From assembly GCA_029001845.1 (NCBI GenBank), contig JAREWP010000090.1, positions 1 to 64,000 of the forward strand: a stretch of DNA of 64,000 bases. The letters run 5' to 3'. The position numbers and the translations under genes are program-made. The notes beneath the pieces were generated by a model. That model did not search any database and was not told where the DNA came from. It was given only the letters and a program-made list of their open reading frames with translations. The stretch is from Candidatus Magnetocorallium paracelense (GTDB taxonomy: Bacteria; Nitrospirota; Thermodesulfovibrionia; Thermodesulfovibrionales; Magnetobacteriaceae). Position 1 is the stretch's first letter; every line of letters begins with the position of its first letter. Below are positions 50,581 through 59,026 of this stretch, piece after piece.

Positions 50581-52278
50581 TCAATGAAAAGTCAGAAATC
50601 TATAATAAGCAGTTAATGCTGTCTCGATATCACCGATGTAGACAACCGACATACCGGCTGAAACATAGAAGAGTGTGATACAAATACTTATAGGAATCCA
50701 AATTTGATGAAACACTTTTGGAACCAATCTATGTAATTTGTGATTATGTATCAGATTGCCAAGAATCATTATGAAAATTACACCTATGCTGTGATGTGCT
50801 CCCCATATGAACCAATTGAGATTCAGGTTGTGCCAGAAACCCATTGTAAGGAAGGTAAGGGCAATGGCCAGGAGCGTGGACCTCTTTGTCATTAAAACAG
50901 GGAAATAGATATTATTTCTACACCAACTACCCAGGGAGATGTGGTAGGATTGCCAAAATTCACCAATATTTCTGCTTACCATAGGTCTGTCGAAATTTTC
51001 ACGTATTCTATAACCGAACAAAAGACTCACACCTATGGCTATATCCGTATATGCGGACAAATCCAGATAACCGTAAAGCAATAAGGAACAGAGGCATATT
51101 AATAAATGCCAATATGTGATCTCATTGGGATGTAATAAAAGCGGATTCAAAAGGCTTGATCCTGTAGAAAAAATCAATTCATTCAGGAAAAAGTCTACAA
51201 TCACCAGTTTTTTTAAAAGACCGATGAGAACTCGAAGACAGGCTTGGGAAAAAATTTCTGAAGTAAGCTTGCTGAGTCTTTTAGAAAAGAAACCATTGAC
51301 TGTCTCGATCGGTCCTGCGGGAATTGTGGGGAAAAAAGTGGTATAGCATAGAAATCTTCTAAAATTTAGATCCCTATTTTGACCTCGATACCAATCCATT
51401 ATGGTTTGTAATATTCGAAATGTAAAAAAGGAGATTCCTAAAGGGATTCCGGCGATGGTAAAAAAAATGGAGTAATAAATATGCGGTGTATATTTAAAGA
51501 TGGCAAGGAAGAAAACACAAAATAGTATGGATAGCGCCAAAAAAAAGGTTTTCGAATCTGAGGGATGGATTAAAAATCTTTTTGAAAGATAAACACCGCT
51601 GAGAACACAAATTAGGGCAAAGGCAAAAAGGTGGTCAATATAGAAAAGAATGGAGAAGCTAAAGAGAATCAATAACCACTGTGAAATCTTCTCATTTCTA
51701 TGAAAGAGCCAATAAAAAGGAAAAAAAATCACAAGCACGATGATAAAGAGAAGAATTTTGCGCTTCATAAGGGGAGTATTCATTCTGTGGCCTGAAGTAG
51801 AAACGATTTTTGTTTTTATATCAATGATCTCTATGGTGTTTCCTCTTTTGCCTTCAATAATGAATTCAAAATTCTCTCCCTTTTTTATGTCTCTAATGGT
51901 TTTATATACTTTATATCCCTTGTTTGTCAGGTCATAATGATCCAGATGTTTATGGGGAGGAGGCTTGGGAAAAGGTCTGATCCTTACATCTTCGGAATCA
52001 TTATATTCAATGTCTATCGTGACGCTGTTTACGTCTTTCGGGGATTTAAAAACAATAAATAAGTTATTCAATCGATTCTTGAATGTATGCTTTGCCGGCA
52101 TGCCGTTTATCGGTGTTCTGTTATACTCATTTTCCGGCCTTTCTTCATATATATTGTATTGCAGACAATGGGTGCTTTCCTTTTCCGTACGGATATGATT
52201 CCAACAAGCGACTGAAAGGACTGAGGTAATAATCAGAAAAAGCGTTATGTTGGATTTCGAAAATAAATAATTATTCAT
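50581..52278 (-). CDS. MBOAT-family O-acyltransferase (AlgI/DltB-like)
   Basis: 565 residues. An N-terminal TM and an extracytoplasmic beta-rich domain (about 25-170) precede the MBOAT core: PLGISFFTFRILQTIMDWYRG, NFDRPMVSRNIGEFWQSYHISLGSW and the invariant His in NWFIWGAHH (His495 or 496). MBOATs carry an acyl group across the membrane to a polysaccharide or relay protein. The extra N-terminal domain is unusual for DltB or AlgI. ACP ends 50 nt upstream in transcription order, and the SGNH, AMP-ligase and microprotein genes complete a Dlt-like set. Confidence 0.88.
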   Translation of the reverse strand: MNNYLFSKSNITLFLIITSVLSVACWNHIRTEKESTHCLQYNIYEERPENEYNRTPINGMPAKHTFKNRLNNLFIVFKSPKDVNSVTIDIEYNDSEDVRIRPFPKPPPHKHLDHYDLTNKGYKVYKTIRDIKKGENFEFIIEGKRGNTIEIIDIKTKIVSTSGHRMNTPLMKRKILLFIIVLVIFFPFYWLFHRNEKISQWLLILFSFSILFYIDHLFAFALICVLSGVYLSKRFLIHPSDSKTFFLALSILFCVFFLAIFKYTPHIYYSIFFTIAGIPLGISFFTFRILQTIMDWYRGQNRDLNFRRFLCYTTFFPTIPAGPIETVNGFFSKRLSKLTSEIFSQACLRVLIGLLKKLVIVDFFLNELIFSTGSSLLNPLLLHPNEITYWHLLICLCSLLLYGYLDLSAYTDIAIGVSLLFGYRIRENFDRPMVSRNIGEFWQSYHISLGSWCRNNIYFPVLMTKRSTLLAIALTFLTMGFWHNLNLNWFIWGAHHSIGVIFIMILGNLIHNHKLHRLVPKVFHQIWIPISICITLFYVSAGMSVVYIGDIETALTAYYRFLTFH

Positions 52279-52331
52279 CTGTATAGTGTCTGAATTTAAA
52301 TAACGTCCTTCACTGAATGTACACCAATAAC

Positions 52332-52577
52332 TTATGCTTTTTTGCTAATGATAAAGTCAGATATATTATTTATGGTATCAAAGTTCTCCTGGGTTAATTC
52401 CATGGGATTGACCTTAATAGAAAATTCATCTTCTATAAAATAAATGATTTGCATTAAATTTCTTGAACTAATAATCCGGGTACTAAACAACATTGTATTA
52501 TCATTGATATTTTTAACATCATTAACCAACTCATTGACGATATACTCTCTGATTTTCTCCTTCATTTCATTTGACAT
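52332..52577 (-). CDS. Acyl carrier protein, DltC-sized, with altered DSL site
   Basis: 81 residues, the size of DltC-type carriers. LFSTRIISSRNLMQIIYFIEDEF aligns with the ACP helix II start; Ser38 takes the place of the phosphopantetheine Ser but the usual preceding Asp is Ser37 and the following Leu is Arg39. LTQENFDTINNISDFI is the normal C-terminal helix. The ATG at 52577 is preceded by TTAGGAGAG, a good ribosome binding site created where the modular repeat ends. It probably carries the acyl group for the MBOAT. The missing Asp should be noted because it normally helps carrier-transferase contact. Confidence 0.8.
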   Translation of the reverse strand: MSNEMKEKIREYIVNELVNDVKNINDNTMLFSTRIISSRNLMQIIYFIEDEFSIKVNPMELTQENFDTINNISDFIISKKA

Positions 52578-52587
52578 TTACTCTCCT

Positions 52588-52815
52588 AACCCGGCAAAGC
52601 CGGAACCAAAAGGTTTCCTGCTACCTTTTAATGCTACCTTTTAATGACAAATGACAAAAACCAAATGTCAAATCAAATCCAAATGACTAAATGTCAAAGC
52701 CTGCTCACTTCCCTTTTTTTGACATTTGAGCTTTGACATTGATTTGGCCTTTGAGCTTTGGAATTTGACATTTTTAAATATTGTTGCTTTTTTGCGCACA
52801 ATTTCATTTATAAAC
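52588..52815. repeat. Modular intergenic repeat, shell copy B with CAAATGTCAAA core
   Basis: Reverse-orientation copy of 30212-30429, about 97 percent identical. It has a tandem duplication of the 13-mer TAAAAGGTAGCAT. The hairpin at its end is CCGGC-AAA-GCCGG, against CTGGC/GCCAG in the other copy: both members of a base pair changed. Its TTAGGAG end lies directly before the ACP start codon. Confidence 0.9.
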
Positions 52816-52825
52816 AACTAACTCC

Positions 52826-54010
52826 TCACGGGATATTTAACCTGTCGATTATACCTGCTAATTCTAAGGAAAAAGGCCGGGCCGTTTTTCTAAGTCCCTC
52901 TTCATTCAGATGAATCAGGTCCATAAACCATTCGTCATTGCTGTAGATATTATCACTGGTAAGCAGAGCGATTCCGGGTTCATATTTCCGAATAATAGAA
53001 GCAATATCTTCTGATAACTGCGGCAATATGGGTAAAAAAGTATCATAAGCCATAGGAGACCAGGCACCAAAGAAAAATATTACCTTACCTCCTTTGCCTT
53101 GGATCATTTTTACGATTTTCTCCAAAATCTCATAATTGATTTCCTTATTCCTTCTAAATTCCGGAATTTTTACCTCTTTTATATATTTAGCCAGTCTCTT
53201 TTTAGAGACTCTTTTTTCATATACATTTGTAAAAGCGTATCTCTCATAACTTTTTTTTGAAAATGTAGAGAAAAGTGTCTTTAGAGCCGATATATACTTA
53301 TTTTCGCTTCCCAGCCTGACAGTCTCTCGCATCGATATTTGCAAGCGTTGTCCAAAATATAACTTAAGAAATCTGCTTACATCATTTAGTGTAAGATATA
53401 AACGAGAGATATGGGGCAGGAGTTTTTTATTAAGATATTCAATTCCCGTTGTATTAAAGAGGTGTTTTATGCCGGCCGGTCCTTTGGAGAAAAGGGGTAT
53501 TCTGTTAAGATCCTCAGTGTTTGCATATCTCCAAACAAAAGGCATATTATTAAGATAATCATACCCGAGTTTGTCCGGAGGAGTATCGAGATTATTAACT
53601 GAAAGACTAATAAGGACAACACTTCTATTGTCAATCGGGAGCGCCGCTGCAGTCATATAGCCATCAAGCATGGTTTGGCTGAAATGTCCGAAATTTACGG
53701 ACTGAACGTTTCTTCCCGTATATTCACTTAAAAGTACTGATATCTCTTCATCTCCGGGCATATATCTTATAGTAGAACCGCCAAGCAAATAGACCTTTAG
53801 TGCATCAGAATCATATTCTCTTCTTGTTTTCGCAATTTTATAAGGTAAGTGAATAAAATCTTGTCTTGGATTACCGAGAAGGTAAGACTCTTCGAATCTT
53901 AGTAACCGGTCGGGATGTAGAAAAAGTACTAAAAAAATGATCTGAACAAAAACTATGAAAATCGCTGTAATTATGGAGGCAATAGAAAATTTAAAGAATT
54001 TTTCCTTCAT
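52826..54010 (-). CDS. Membrane-anchored SGNH-like protein (DltD/AlgJ-type role)
   Basis: 394 residues. One N-terminal TM (9-31), then VYLLGGSTIRY with Ser79 as likely nucleophile, NFGHFSQTMLDGY, SLSVNNL, and near the C-terminus DLIHLNEEGLRKTA with Asp-x2-His; the SGNH triad appears complete. Size and topology match DltD. In Dlt systems this protein moves the acyl group from a relay to the polymer. It lies in the same run as the AMP-ligase, flavoprotein, radical SAM, ACP and MBOAT genes, with the radical SAM stop only one base upstream of its start. Confidence 0.8.
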   Translation of the reverse strand: MKEKFFKFSIASIITAIFIVFVQIIFLVLFLHPDRLLRFEESYLLGNPRQDFIHLPYKIAKTRREYDSDALKVYLLGGSTIRYMPGDEEISVLLSEYTGRNVQSVNFGHFSQTMLDGYMTAAALPIDNRSVVLISLSVNNLDTPPDKLGYDYLNNMPFVWRYANTEDLNRIPLFSKGPAGIKHLFNTTGIEYLNKKLLPHISRLYLTLNDVSRFLKLYFGQRLQISMRETVRLGSENKYISALKTLFSTFSKKSYERYAFTNVYEKRVSKKRLAKYIKEVKIPEFRRNKEINYEILEKIVKMIQGKGGKVIFFFGAWSPMAYDTFLPILPQLSEDIASIIRKYEPGIALLTSDNIYSNDEWFMDLIHLNEEGLRKTARPFSLELAGIIDRLNIP

Positions 54011-54011
54011 A

Positions 54012-55322
54012 TTAAAAAGGAATCAGCGCCTCCAGAACAAAAAGATTTCTCTTTTTTATTTCATCAGCCAAAGAATAGAGTTCACTATAACCTAAGTATT
54101 GTGATATATACACAGGGATGGACGGTTCATATCCGAGTCTTTCATTTCTACTGTCATAAAAGGAAGCAGCCCAACAGAAGTCCTCAGGGATCAGGCCTTC
54201 TTTTTTTGCAATATTCTCAAGCATTGTACCGGGGAAGATATAGCAACCGACTGTAGATATGGGATATATTCCTCTTTTAAGAAGATTTTGACAATAATCT
54301 ATCGTGGTAATGGCATCTTCATATGTCTCATCAGGATTACCGATCATAACGAAAGCGCCCATGGGAAGGTCTATTTTATTGCTAAAATTCAGAATGCTTT
54401 CCAGTTTTTCAATATCCAGTTTTTTATTCATAGATGAGAGAACTTTCGGAACAATACTTTCCAGGCCGAATTTAATCCCACGGCAGCCTGTTTCTTTCAA
54501 TATCTGTAAAAAATCTTCATCCAATATGGAAATTCTTGATTTAACGGAGTAGATGATTTCTCTTTTTTTTAAATGTTCCAGTATCTCATACGCGATTTTT
54601 CGATTCATCCCGAATGTATCGTCTTGTATCCTTATCGCTTTATATCCTAAAGAGGCTATATAATTAATATTTTCGATTACCGAATCAACGGGGGCAAAGG
54701 CAATGGTTTTTGAAAAATAGCCTGCTGAACAAAAAGTACAATGATTACAGCATCCTCTGCTCGTAAAGAGAGGCAGGGATGGGATGTGATCCGTTCTGAA
54801 TTGATATTTTTTAAGATTGAGAAGCCTATAATCGGGAATTAAAAAATCGGATGGATCGGGTTTACCGATAAATGGTGTTTGATAGGTCGTACCATTTTTT
54901 CTGAATGTCAAACCATAGATATCCTCCGGCGATTTGCCCGACACGAGGTGAGGCAGACTTTTTTCACAATACCCTCTTAAAATAAAATCAACGGAATGGT
55001 GATGTTGTAATGTTTCTTTATCATTACCCATGAAGTGCGGACCACCGAGTACTGTCTTTGTATCAGGAGATAACGCTTTAATTTGCTCGCAAAAGGAGAA
55101 AACATTAAATCTGGAATCTGTTGTTGTCGAGATACCGATAAAAGCAGGCGAAAAATCATTTATGATTCTTTTTGGATCGACTTTTTCAACATAAAAATCT
55201 ACAACTTTGACATCATGACCTCTCTTTTTCAGTGATGTTGCAAGATATACCAATCCCATAGGGTGATCTTCTCTGAGGTTCGTAAGATTGAATCCGGCAT
55301 TCATTAACAGTACTTTAGCCAT
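54012..55322 (-). CDS. B12-binding-type radical SAM enzyme
   Basis: 436 residues from an ATG at 55322 that overlaps the flavoprotein gene by 8 nt; longer in-frame starts exist up to 55352. MAKVLLMNAGFN, VLGGPHFMGND and RGYCEKSLPHL belong to the B12-type domain. The core has SRGCCNHCTFC with Cys191-x3-Cys195-x2-Cys198. It is tightly coupled to the flavoprotein before it and the SGNH gene after it, so it probably modifies the acyl group or acceptor handled by this operon. Whether it methylates or rearranges cannot be told. Confidence 0.8.
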   Translation of the reverse strand: MAKVLLMNAGFNLTNLREDHPMGLVYLATSLKKRGHDVKVVDFYVEKVDPKRIINDFSPAFIGISTTTDSRFNVFSFCEQIKALSPDTKTVLGGPHFMGNDKETLQHHHSVDFILRGYCEKSLPHLVSGKSPEDIYGLTFRKNGTTYQTPFIGKPDPSDFLIPDYRLLNLKKYQFRTDHIPSLPLFTSRGCCNHCTFCSAGYFSKTIAFAPVDSVIENINYIASLGYKAIRIQDDTFGMNRKIAYEILEHLKKREIIYSVKSRISILDEDFLQILKETGCRGIKFGLESIVPKVLSSMNKKLDIEKLESILNFSNKIDLPMGAFVMIGNPDETYEDAITTIDYCQNLLKRGIYPISTVGCYIFPGTMLENIAKKEGLIPEDFCWAASFYDSRNERLGYEPSIPVYISQYLGYSELYSLADEIKKRNLFVLEALIPF

Positions 55323-56706
55323 CTCCATACCCTCCGATTCCCTCTGCCACATAAACAGATGGAGGCTTGGGCGCCTTCATCCTTCCTGCTTTCATGCGCC
55401 TTGCGGCGTAACAAAGATTGATGATGGAATCCATTCCATCATTTAATAATTTTCCTTTATATTCAAAAATTTCAATTGAACGAAAAAAAGTGGTATTATG
55501 TCTTATGTAGGAGGTAAGTGTTTTAATGGAATGGATCGGGTTGATCATAGCTCCGAACTGGTTATAAGAAAGCCCTGCCAGCAGCAAATCGGTTAGTTCA
55601 TAATCATTGCGTCGTATGTACCTCATTCGCTCCATAAGCACCTGGTATCGATAGATGATTTTTTCATAATCCAATATATTCAACCCGGCGATTATTGCGC
55701 AATTGCTTTTTTTTAAATAATGTCGAAGGTTTTCAACGTAGTCATCTTTATCTTTTATTGCACAGGAGGCTGCTGCTTTGGATGTCACAGAAGGAACGGG
55801 ACAAATAGAACAGCCGATACATCGATATATTGTGGAACCAATCATTTCATGAATTGTAAACTCAACCCATGGTATAAAGAGTCGGACACGGTTCGTTAAT
55901 CCTCTGATGTAGTTTGCAAGAAAACGTTCTTCCGTATCCATTGTGATCAGAATATCGACTCGTATATTGATCCGGTCAGGGAGAAATTCTCCTTTTTTAT
56001 AGGTTTCAGAGACATGAGACACCTTCGTACCAACGCCATATGCCGTCTCTATTCCCAGTGTATCGTCAAGAACATCGCCTTTACGGCCCCCTACGGCAGT
56101 ACCGCCATATTGTGCGGTAGGCGGTCCGTTGCCTACAACCAAAGCGTTCTGATTCAAGGCTTCAAACAAACTATATATAATACATGTTTCCTGACCGCCG
56201 TTACGTTTGGCTCCAACTGAAATTACACCGAATATTTTATTATAGAGCAGTCTTTTTTTAGCTGTAATTTGTAATAATTTATTTCCCACAGATGAACGAT
56301 CACCGAAATAAACGGGCGTCGATAATATCACACCATCGGCATTTTCGATTTTTACGTATAATTGACTCAACTTATCGTTATCTATAGCAAGAGTATCCAT
56401 TAAGGAGATGTCGTCAAACAGATTTTCTTTTCCTTCGGGAAATGTGATATCAAAAACAGCAGTTTCTCTTCTGTGAAAAAGTACGACAAGAGGAAAGTAA
56501 TCAATATCAGCTCCTCTTGCTATCGCACCTTTCATGGCTGCCGCCGACAATATTTCAGAATTGCATAAATCAATTCCGTCACGGATCAATGATTTTGCCT
56601 TATCAATAAATTCACTTGAAGAACCCTTGAATGAGCCCAATTCCATAACCGCTTTTTCCCGTGATATATTGGCTCTTATGCTTCCGCAAAGGATCAATAC
56701 TCTCAT
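55315..56706 (-). CDS. Tandem flavodoxin-fold iron-sulfur flavoprotein (NADPH-dependent FMN reductase-like)
   Basis: 463 residues, about twice the usual 200-230. The first half starts RVLILCGSIRANISREKAV and has ILSTPVYFGDRSSVGNK, the FMN-binding loop of FMN reductase/ISF-type flavodoxins, then NGGQETCII and GNGPPTAQYGGTAVGG. The second half (from about 255) has CIGCSICPVPSV...SCAIKDKDDY, a cysteine block like the one in archaeal iron-sulfur flavoproteins. It could supply electrons to the adjacent B12 radical SAM enzyme. ATG at 56706 overlaps the ligase stop by 4 nt (ATGA). Confidence 0.75.
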   Translation of the reverse strand: MRVLILCGSIRANISREKAVMELGSFKGSSSEFIDKAKSLIRDGIDLCNSEILSAAAMKGAIARGADIDYFPLVVLFHRRETAVFDITFPEGKENLFDDISLMDTLAIDNDKLSQLYVKIENADGVILSTPVYFGDRSSVGNKLLQITAKKRLLYNKIFGVISVGAKRNGGQETCIIYSLFEALNQNALVVGNGPPTAQYGGTAVGGRKGDVLDDTLGIETAYGVGTKVSHVSETYKKGEFLPDRINIRVDILITMDTEERFLANYIRGLTNRVRLFIPWVEFTIHEMIGSTIYRCIGCSICPVPSVTSKAAASCAIKDKDDYVENLRHYLKKSNCAIIAGLNILDYEKIIYRYQVLMERMRYIRRNDYELTDLLLAGLSYNQFGAMINPIHSIKTLTSYIRHNTTFFRSIEIFEYKGKLLNDGMDSIINLCYAARRMKAGRMKAPKPPSVYVAEGIGGYGDG

Positions 56707-58208
56707 CTGACAACCATATCAATGAGTTTGTGTTTTGCTATCTTACCGGACCCTACACGCGGCAGAGACGAAAGCTCTAAAAAACGGTGCGGCACATGAG
56801 ATGGAGGCAAAATCGCTCTCAGCTTTCCTATCACTTTGCTGCGATTAAAACCTTTATTTTCTTTTGGAACAAAAAAGACCATCGGCACCATTCCGAGATA
56901 TTTATCAGGTACAGCAAGCACTGTCACATCATGAAAAATATCGAGGTTCATAATCGTTTGCTCGATTAAAACGGTACTCACCTTCTCTCCGGAGCTTTTA
57001 AACATATCATCGACCCGACCTTGTAGAAAAAGATATCCCTCTTCATCCATAAAACCCAGATCACCTGTCTTTATTCCATACTCGGTAAGGGTTCCGGCTG
57101 TTTCTTCAGGCAGACGATAGTATCCATCCATCAACAGATCACCGGAGGCATACACTTCGCCGATCTTGCCAAAAGGTAATTCTTTGCCGGTAGAAGTGGA
57201 ACGAACCGTGCATACGGCTCCTTGTATCGGTTTACCTACAGATCCGATTTTATCGAAAGCTCTGGATGGATCGAGAAAGCAGAATCGACCGCCCAATTCC
57301 GTCATTCCATAGACATGATGCAGTTCAACATGGGGAAACTTTTTTATAAATAACTGCCATGTCTGCTTATGTAAAGTATCGCCAGAGGCCATCACTTTTT
57401 TCAGCTCTTGCAATCTCTCTCCCGGTCTCTCAATGCTCTTAACGAGCCAGCGTACCTGGATCGGAGAGACACCGACACCGGTGGCATGGAAATCTTCAAT
57501 AATACCGGAAAATTGCGCCGGAAAGAACATCCGGTCAAGAGCGATAACCGTTGCCCCTGCCATCAGGCCGGTCCAAAAGTGGCAGATCGCACTGGTAAAT
57601 CTAAAGGGAATATTAAAAAGCCATCGATCGTTCTCACTAAGCTTCAACTGTTGTCCGGCAGCTAAAAAGTTCCTTCCAAGGACTCTGTGGGAAAGCATTA
57701 CTCCCTTCGGTATTCCCGTAGAACCGGAAGTATAAAGAATTGCCGCCAAATCATGTTCGGAAACTTCTATATCCGGGCAATCGTATTTTTCATTCACCAT
57801 TCTTTCAATAGGAGTGATCATTAGACTGTTTATATGATTAAAACCATCTTTCTTTTGATCTGTCATTAGCAACAGAGACAGGTTCGCATCGGTTAGAACA
57901 GTATGTAATTTCTCTTTACTCAGATCCGAATTTATGATTACCGGTACTGCCCCGATACGCCATAAAGCAAGCATGACTATAAAAAATTCAAGTTGTGAAT
58001 CTATGATCAAACCGCATAATTGACCTTTTTTTATACCATTGTCAGCTAATTCACAGGCGTAATAGAAAGAAGCTCGATCTATATGCTTGTAATTTAAGCT
58101 CATCTTTTCGTTTAATAAACCCACCTTGTCACCTAATGAAGAAAACCGTTTTTCTAAAGTGGATAGAATAGGCGACCGGTTATATTTTCTCTTTTGTTTC
58201 ATATTCAT
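56703..58208 (-). CDS. AMP-dependent acyl ligase (acyl-ACP or acyl-CoA synthetase)
   Basis: 501 residues, standard for ANL enzymes and the same size as DltA. ILYTSGSTGIPKGVMLSH is the P-loop; HHVYGMTELGGRF and KTGDLGFMDEEGYLFLQGRVDDMFKSSGEKV are the adenylation motifs, and GSGKIAKHKL supplies the catalytic Lys. It should activate a carboxylic acid and load it on the ACP at 52332. It is the first gene of the run ligase-flavoprotein-radical SAM-SGNH-ACP-MBOAT-microprotein. The substrate pocket does not clearly resemble the D-alanine one, so the acyl group is probably different. Confidence 0.88.
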   Translation of the reverse strand: MNMKQKRKYNRSPILSTLEKRFSSLGDKVGLLNEKMSLNYKHIDRASFYYACELADNGIKKGQLCGLIIDSQLEFFIVMLALWRIGAVPVIINSDLSKEKLHTVLTDANLSLLLMTDQKKDGFNHINSLMITPIERMVNEKYDCPDIEVSEHDLAAILYTSGSTGIPKGVMLSHRVLGRNFLAAGQQLKLSENDRWLFNIPFRFTSAICHFWTGLMAGATVIALDRMFFPAQFSGIIEDFHATGVGVSPIQVRWLVKSIERPGERLQELKKVMASGDTLHKQTWQLFIKKFPHVELHHVYGMTELGGRFCFLDPSRAFDKIGSVGKPIQGAVCTVRSTSTGKELPFGKIGEVYASGDLLMDGYYRLPEETAGTLTEYGIKTGDLGFMDEEGYLFLQGRVDDMFKSSGEKVSTVLIEQTIMNLDIFHDVTVLAVPDKYLGMVPMVFFVPKENKGFNRSKVIGKLRAILPPSHVPHRFLELSSLPRVGSGKIAKHKLIDMVVR

Positions 58209-58318
58209 TAACAGCGACTTTTCTTATACTCCCTCTCCTCTCAACTTATCATGTCCCCCATTTATTATTAAACATGGAGTAGGAGGAAGCAATTATCCCG
58301 ATAACCTAATGTAGGTTA

Positions 58319-59026
58319 TTATGTAGTCTTTTTGCCGAATGCCTGTTCAACAGAACGGGTCTCAATAAAATCGAGGTACTTGCTTTCGGTAATTTTATAT
58401 AGTTTACATCCATTTTGTTTTAAAAAATCTTTTATATAACGATAGGAGGGAATAATAATGGAATAGTCGTTGTTTATCATCCTTTTAAAACTCTTCGGAA
58501 TCGTTGAAGTTGTATATTTATCGGAAAAATAACCTTTTGAATAATCACAATCGATTCCAATCAGGTACATCTCTTTGAATCCCATATAAAAAGCTACGGG
58601 TATGGCAAAATCGAGTAAAACCGTATCACCGCAAAAGTTTTCTTTTCCCGGATCAAGTGTAAAATATCCATCCTTTATAGACAGACCGTTATGGGTATAA
58701 AGATGATGTTCACAATCAAATGGAAGCTCATAAACATTTTTCAGGTCAAAATCAATCTTTTTTCGCCACCCCGATTTAAGAAAATTGAGTGTTTCCGGCG
58801 GATACCTTTGGGCATATTTTTTTATGGCTCCGAAGTCAGACATACAAAGAGCATAGGGTTGATACTCTATTTCATCAAACATTATACAGAAGCCATTGAC
58901 AACAAAAGAATAAACTCCTGACTGTCTAACTTTTTTTACAAGTTCCACAGTCAGGGAGGGACCGTTTCCGATGATTACACACATGTCGCCGCTGTATAAA
59001 TTTTTTAATTTTTTTAAATCCCGCAT
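58319..59026 (-). CDS. DUF115/MptE-like protein, possible glycosyltransferase of the nonulosonate cluster
   Basis: 235 residues from the ATG at 59026, which forms TAATG with the SDR stop. CVIIGNGPSL near the start and MYLIGIDCDYSKGYF late in the sequence are the hallmarks of the DUF115 family (motility accessory factor-like), some of which transfer nonulosonic acids; the GNGPSL loop is also found in GT42 sialyltransferases. Since NeuB- and NeuA-like genes are next to it, transfer of a CMP-nonulosonate is a reasonable inference. No TM segment. Confidence 0.6.
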   Translation of the reverse strand: MRDLKKLKNLYSGDMCVIIGNGPSLTVELVKKVRQSGVYSFVVNGFCIMFDEIEYQPYALCMSDFGAIKKYAQRYPPETLNFLKSGWRKKIDFDLKNVYELPFDCEHHLYTHNGLSIKDGYFTLDPGKENFCGDTVLLDFAIPVAFYMGFKEMYLIGIDCDYSKGYFSDKYTTSTIPKSFKRMINNDYSIIIPSYRYIKDFLKQNGCKLYKITESKYLDFIETRSVEQAFGKKTT

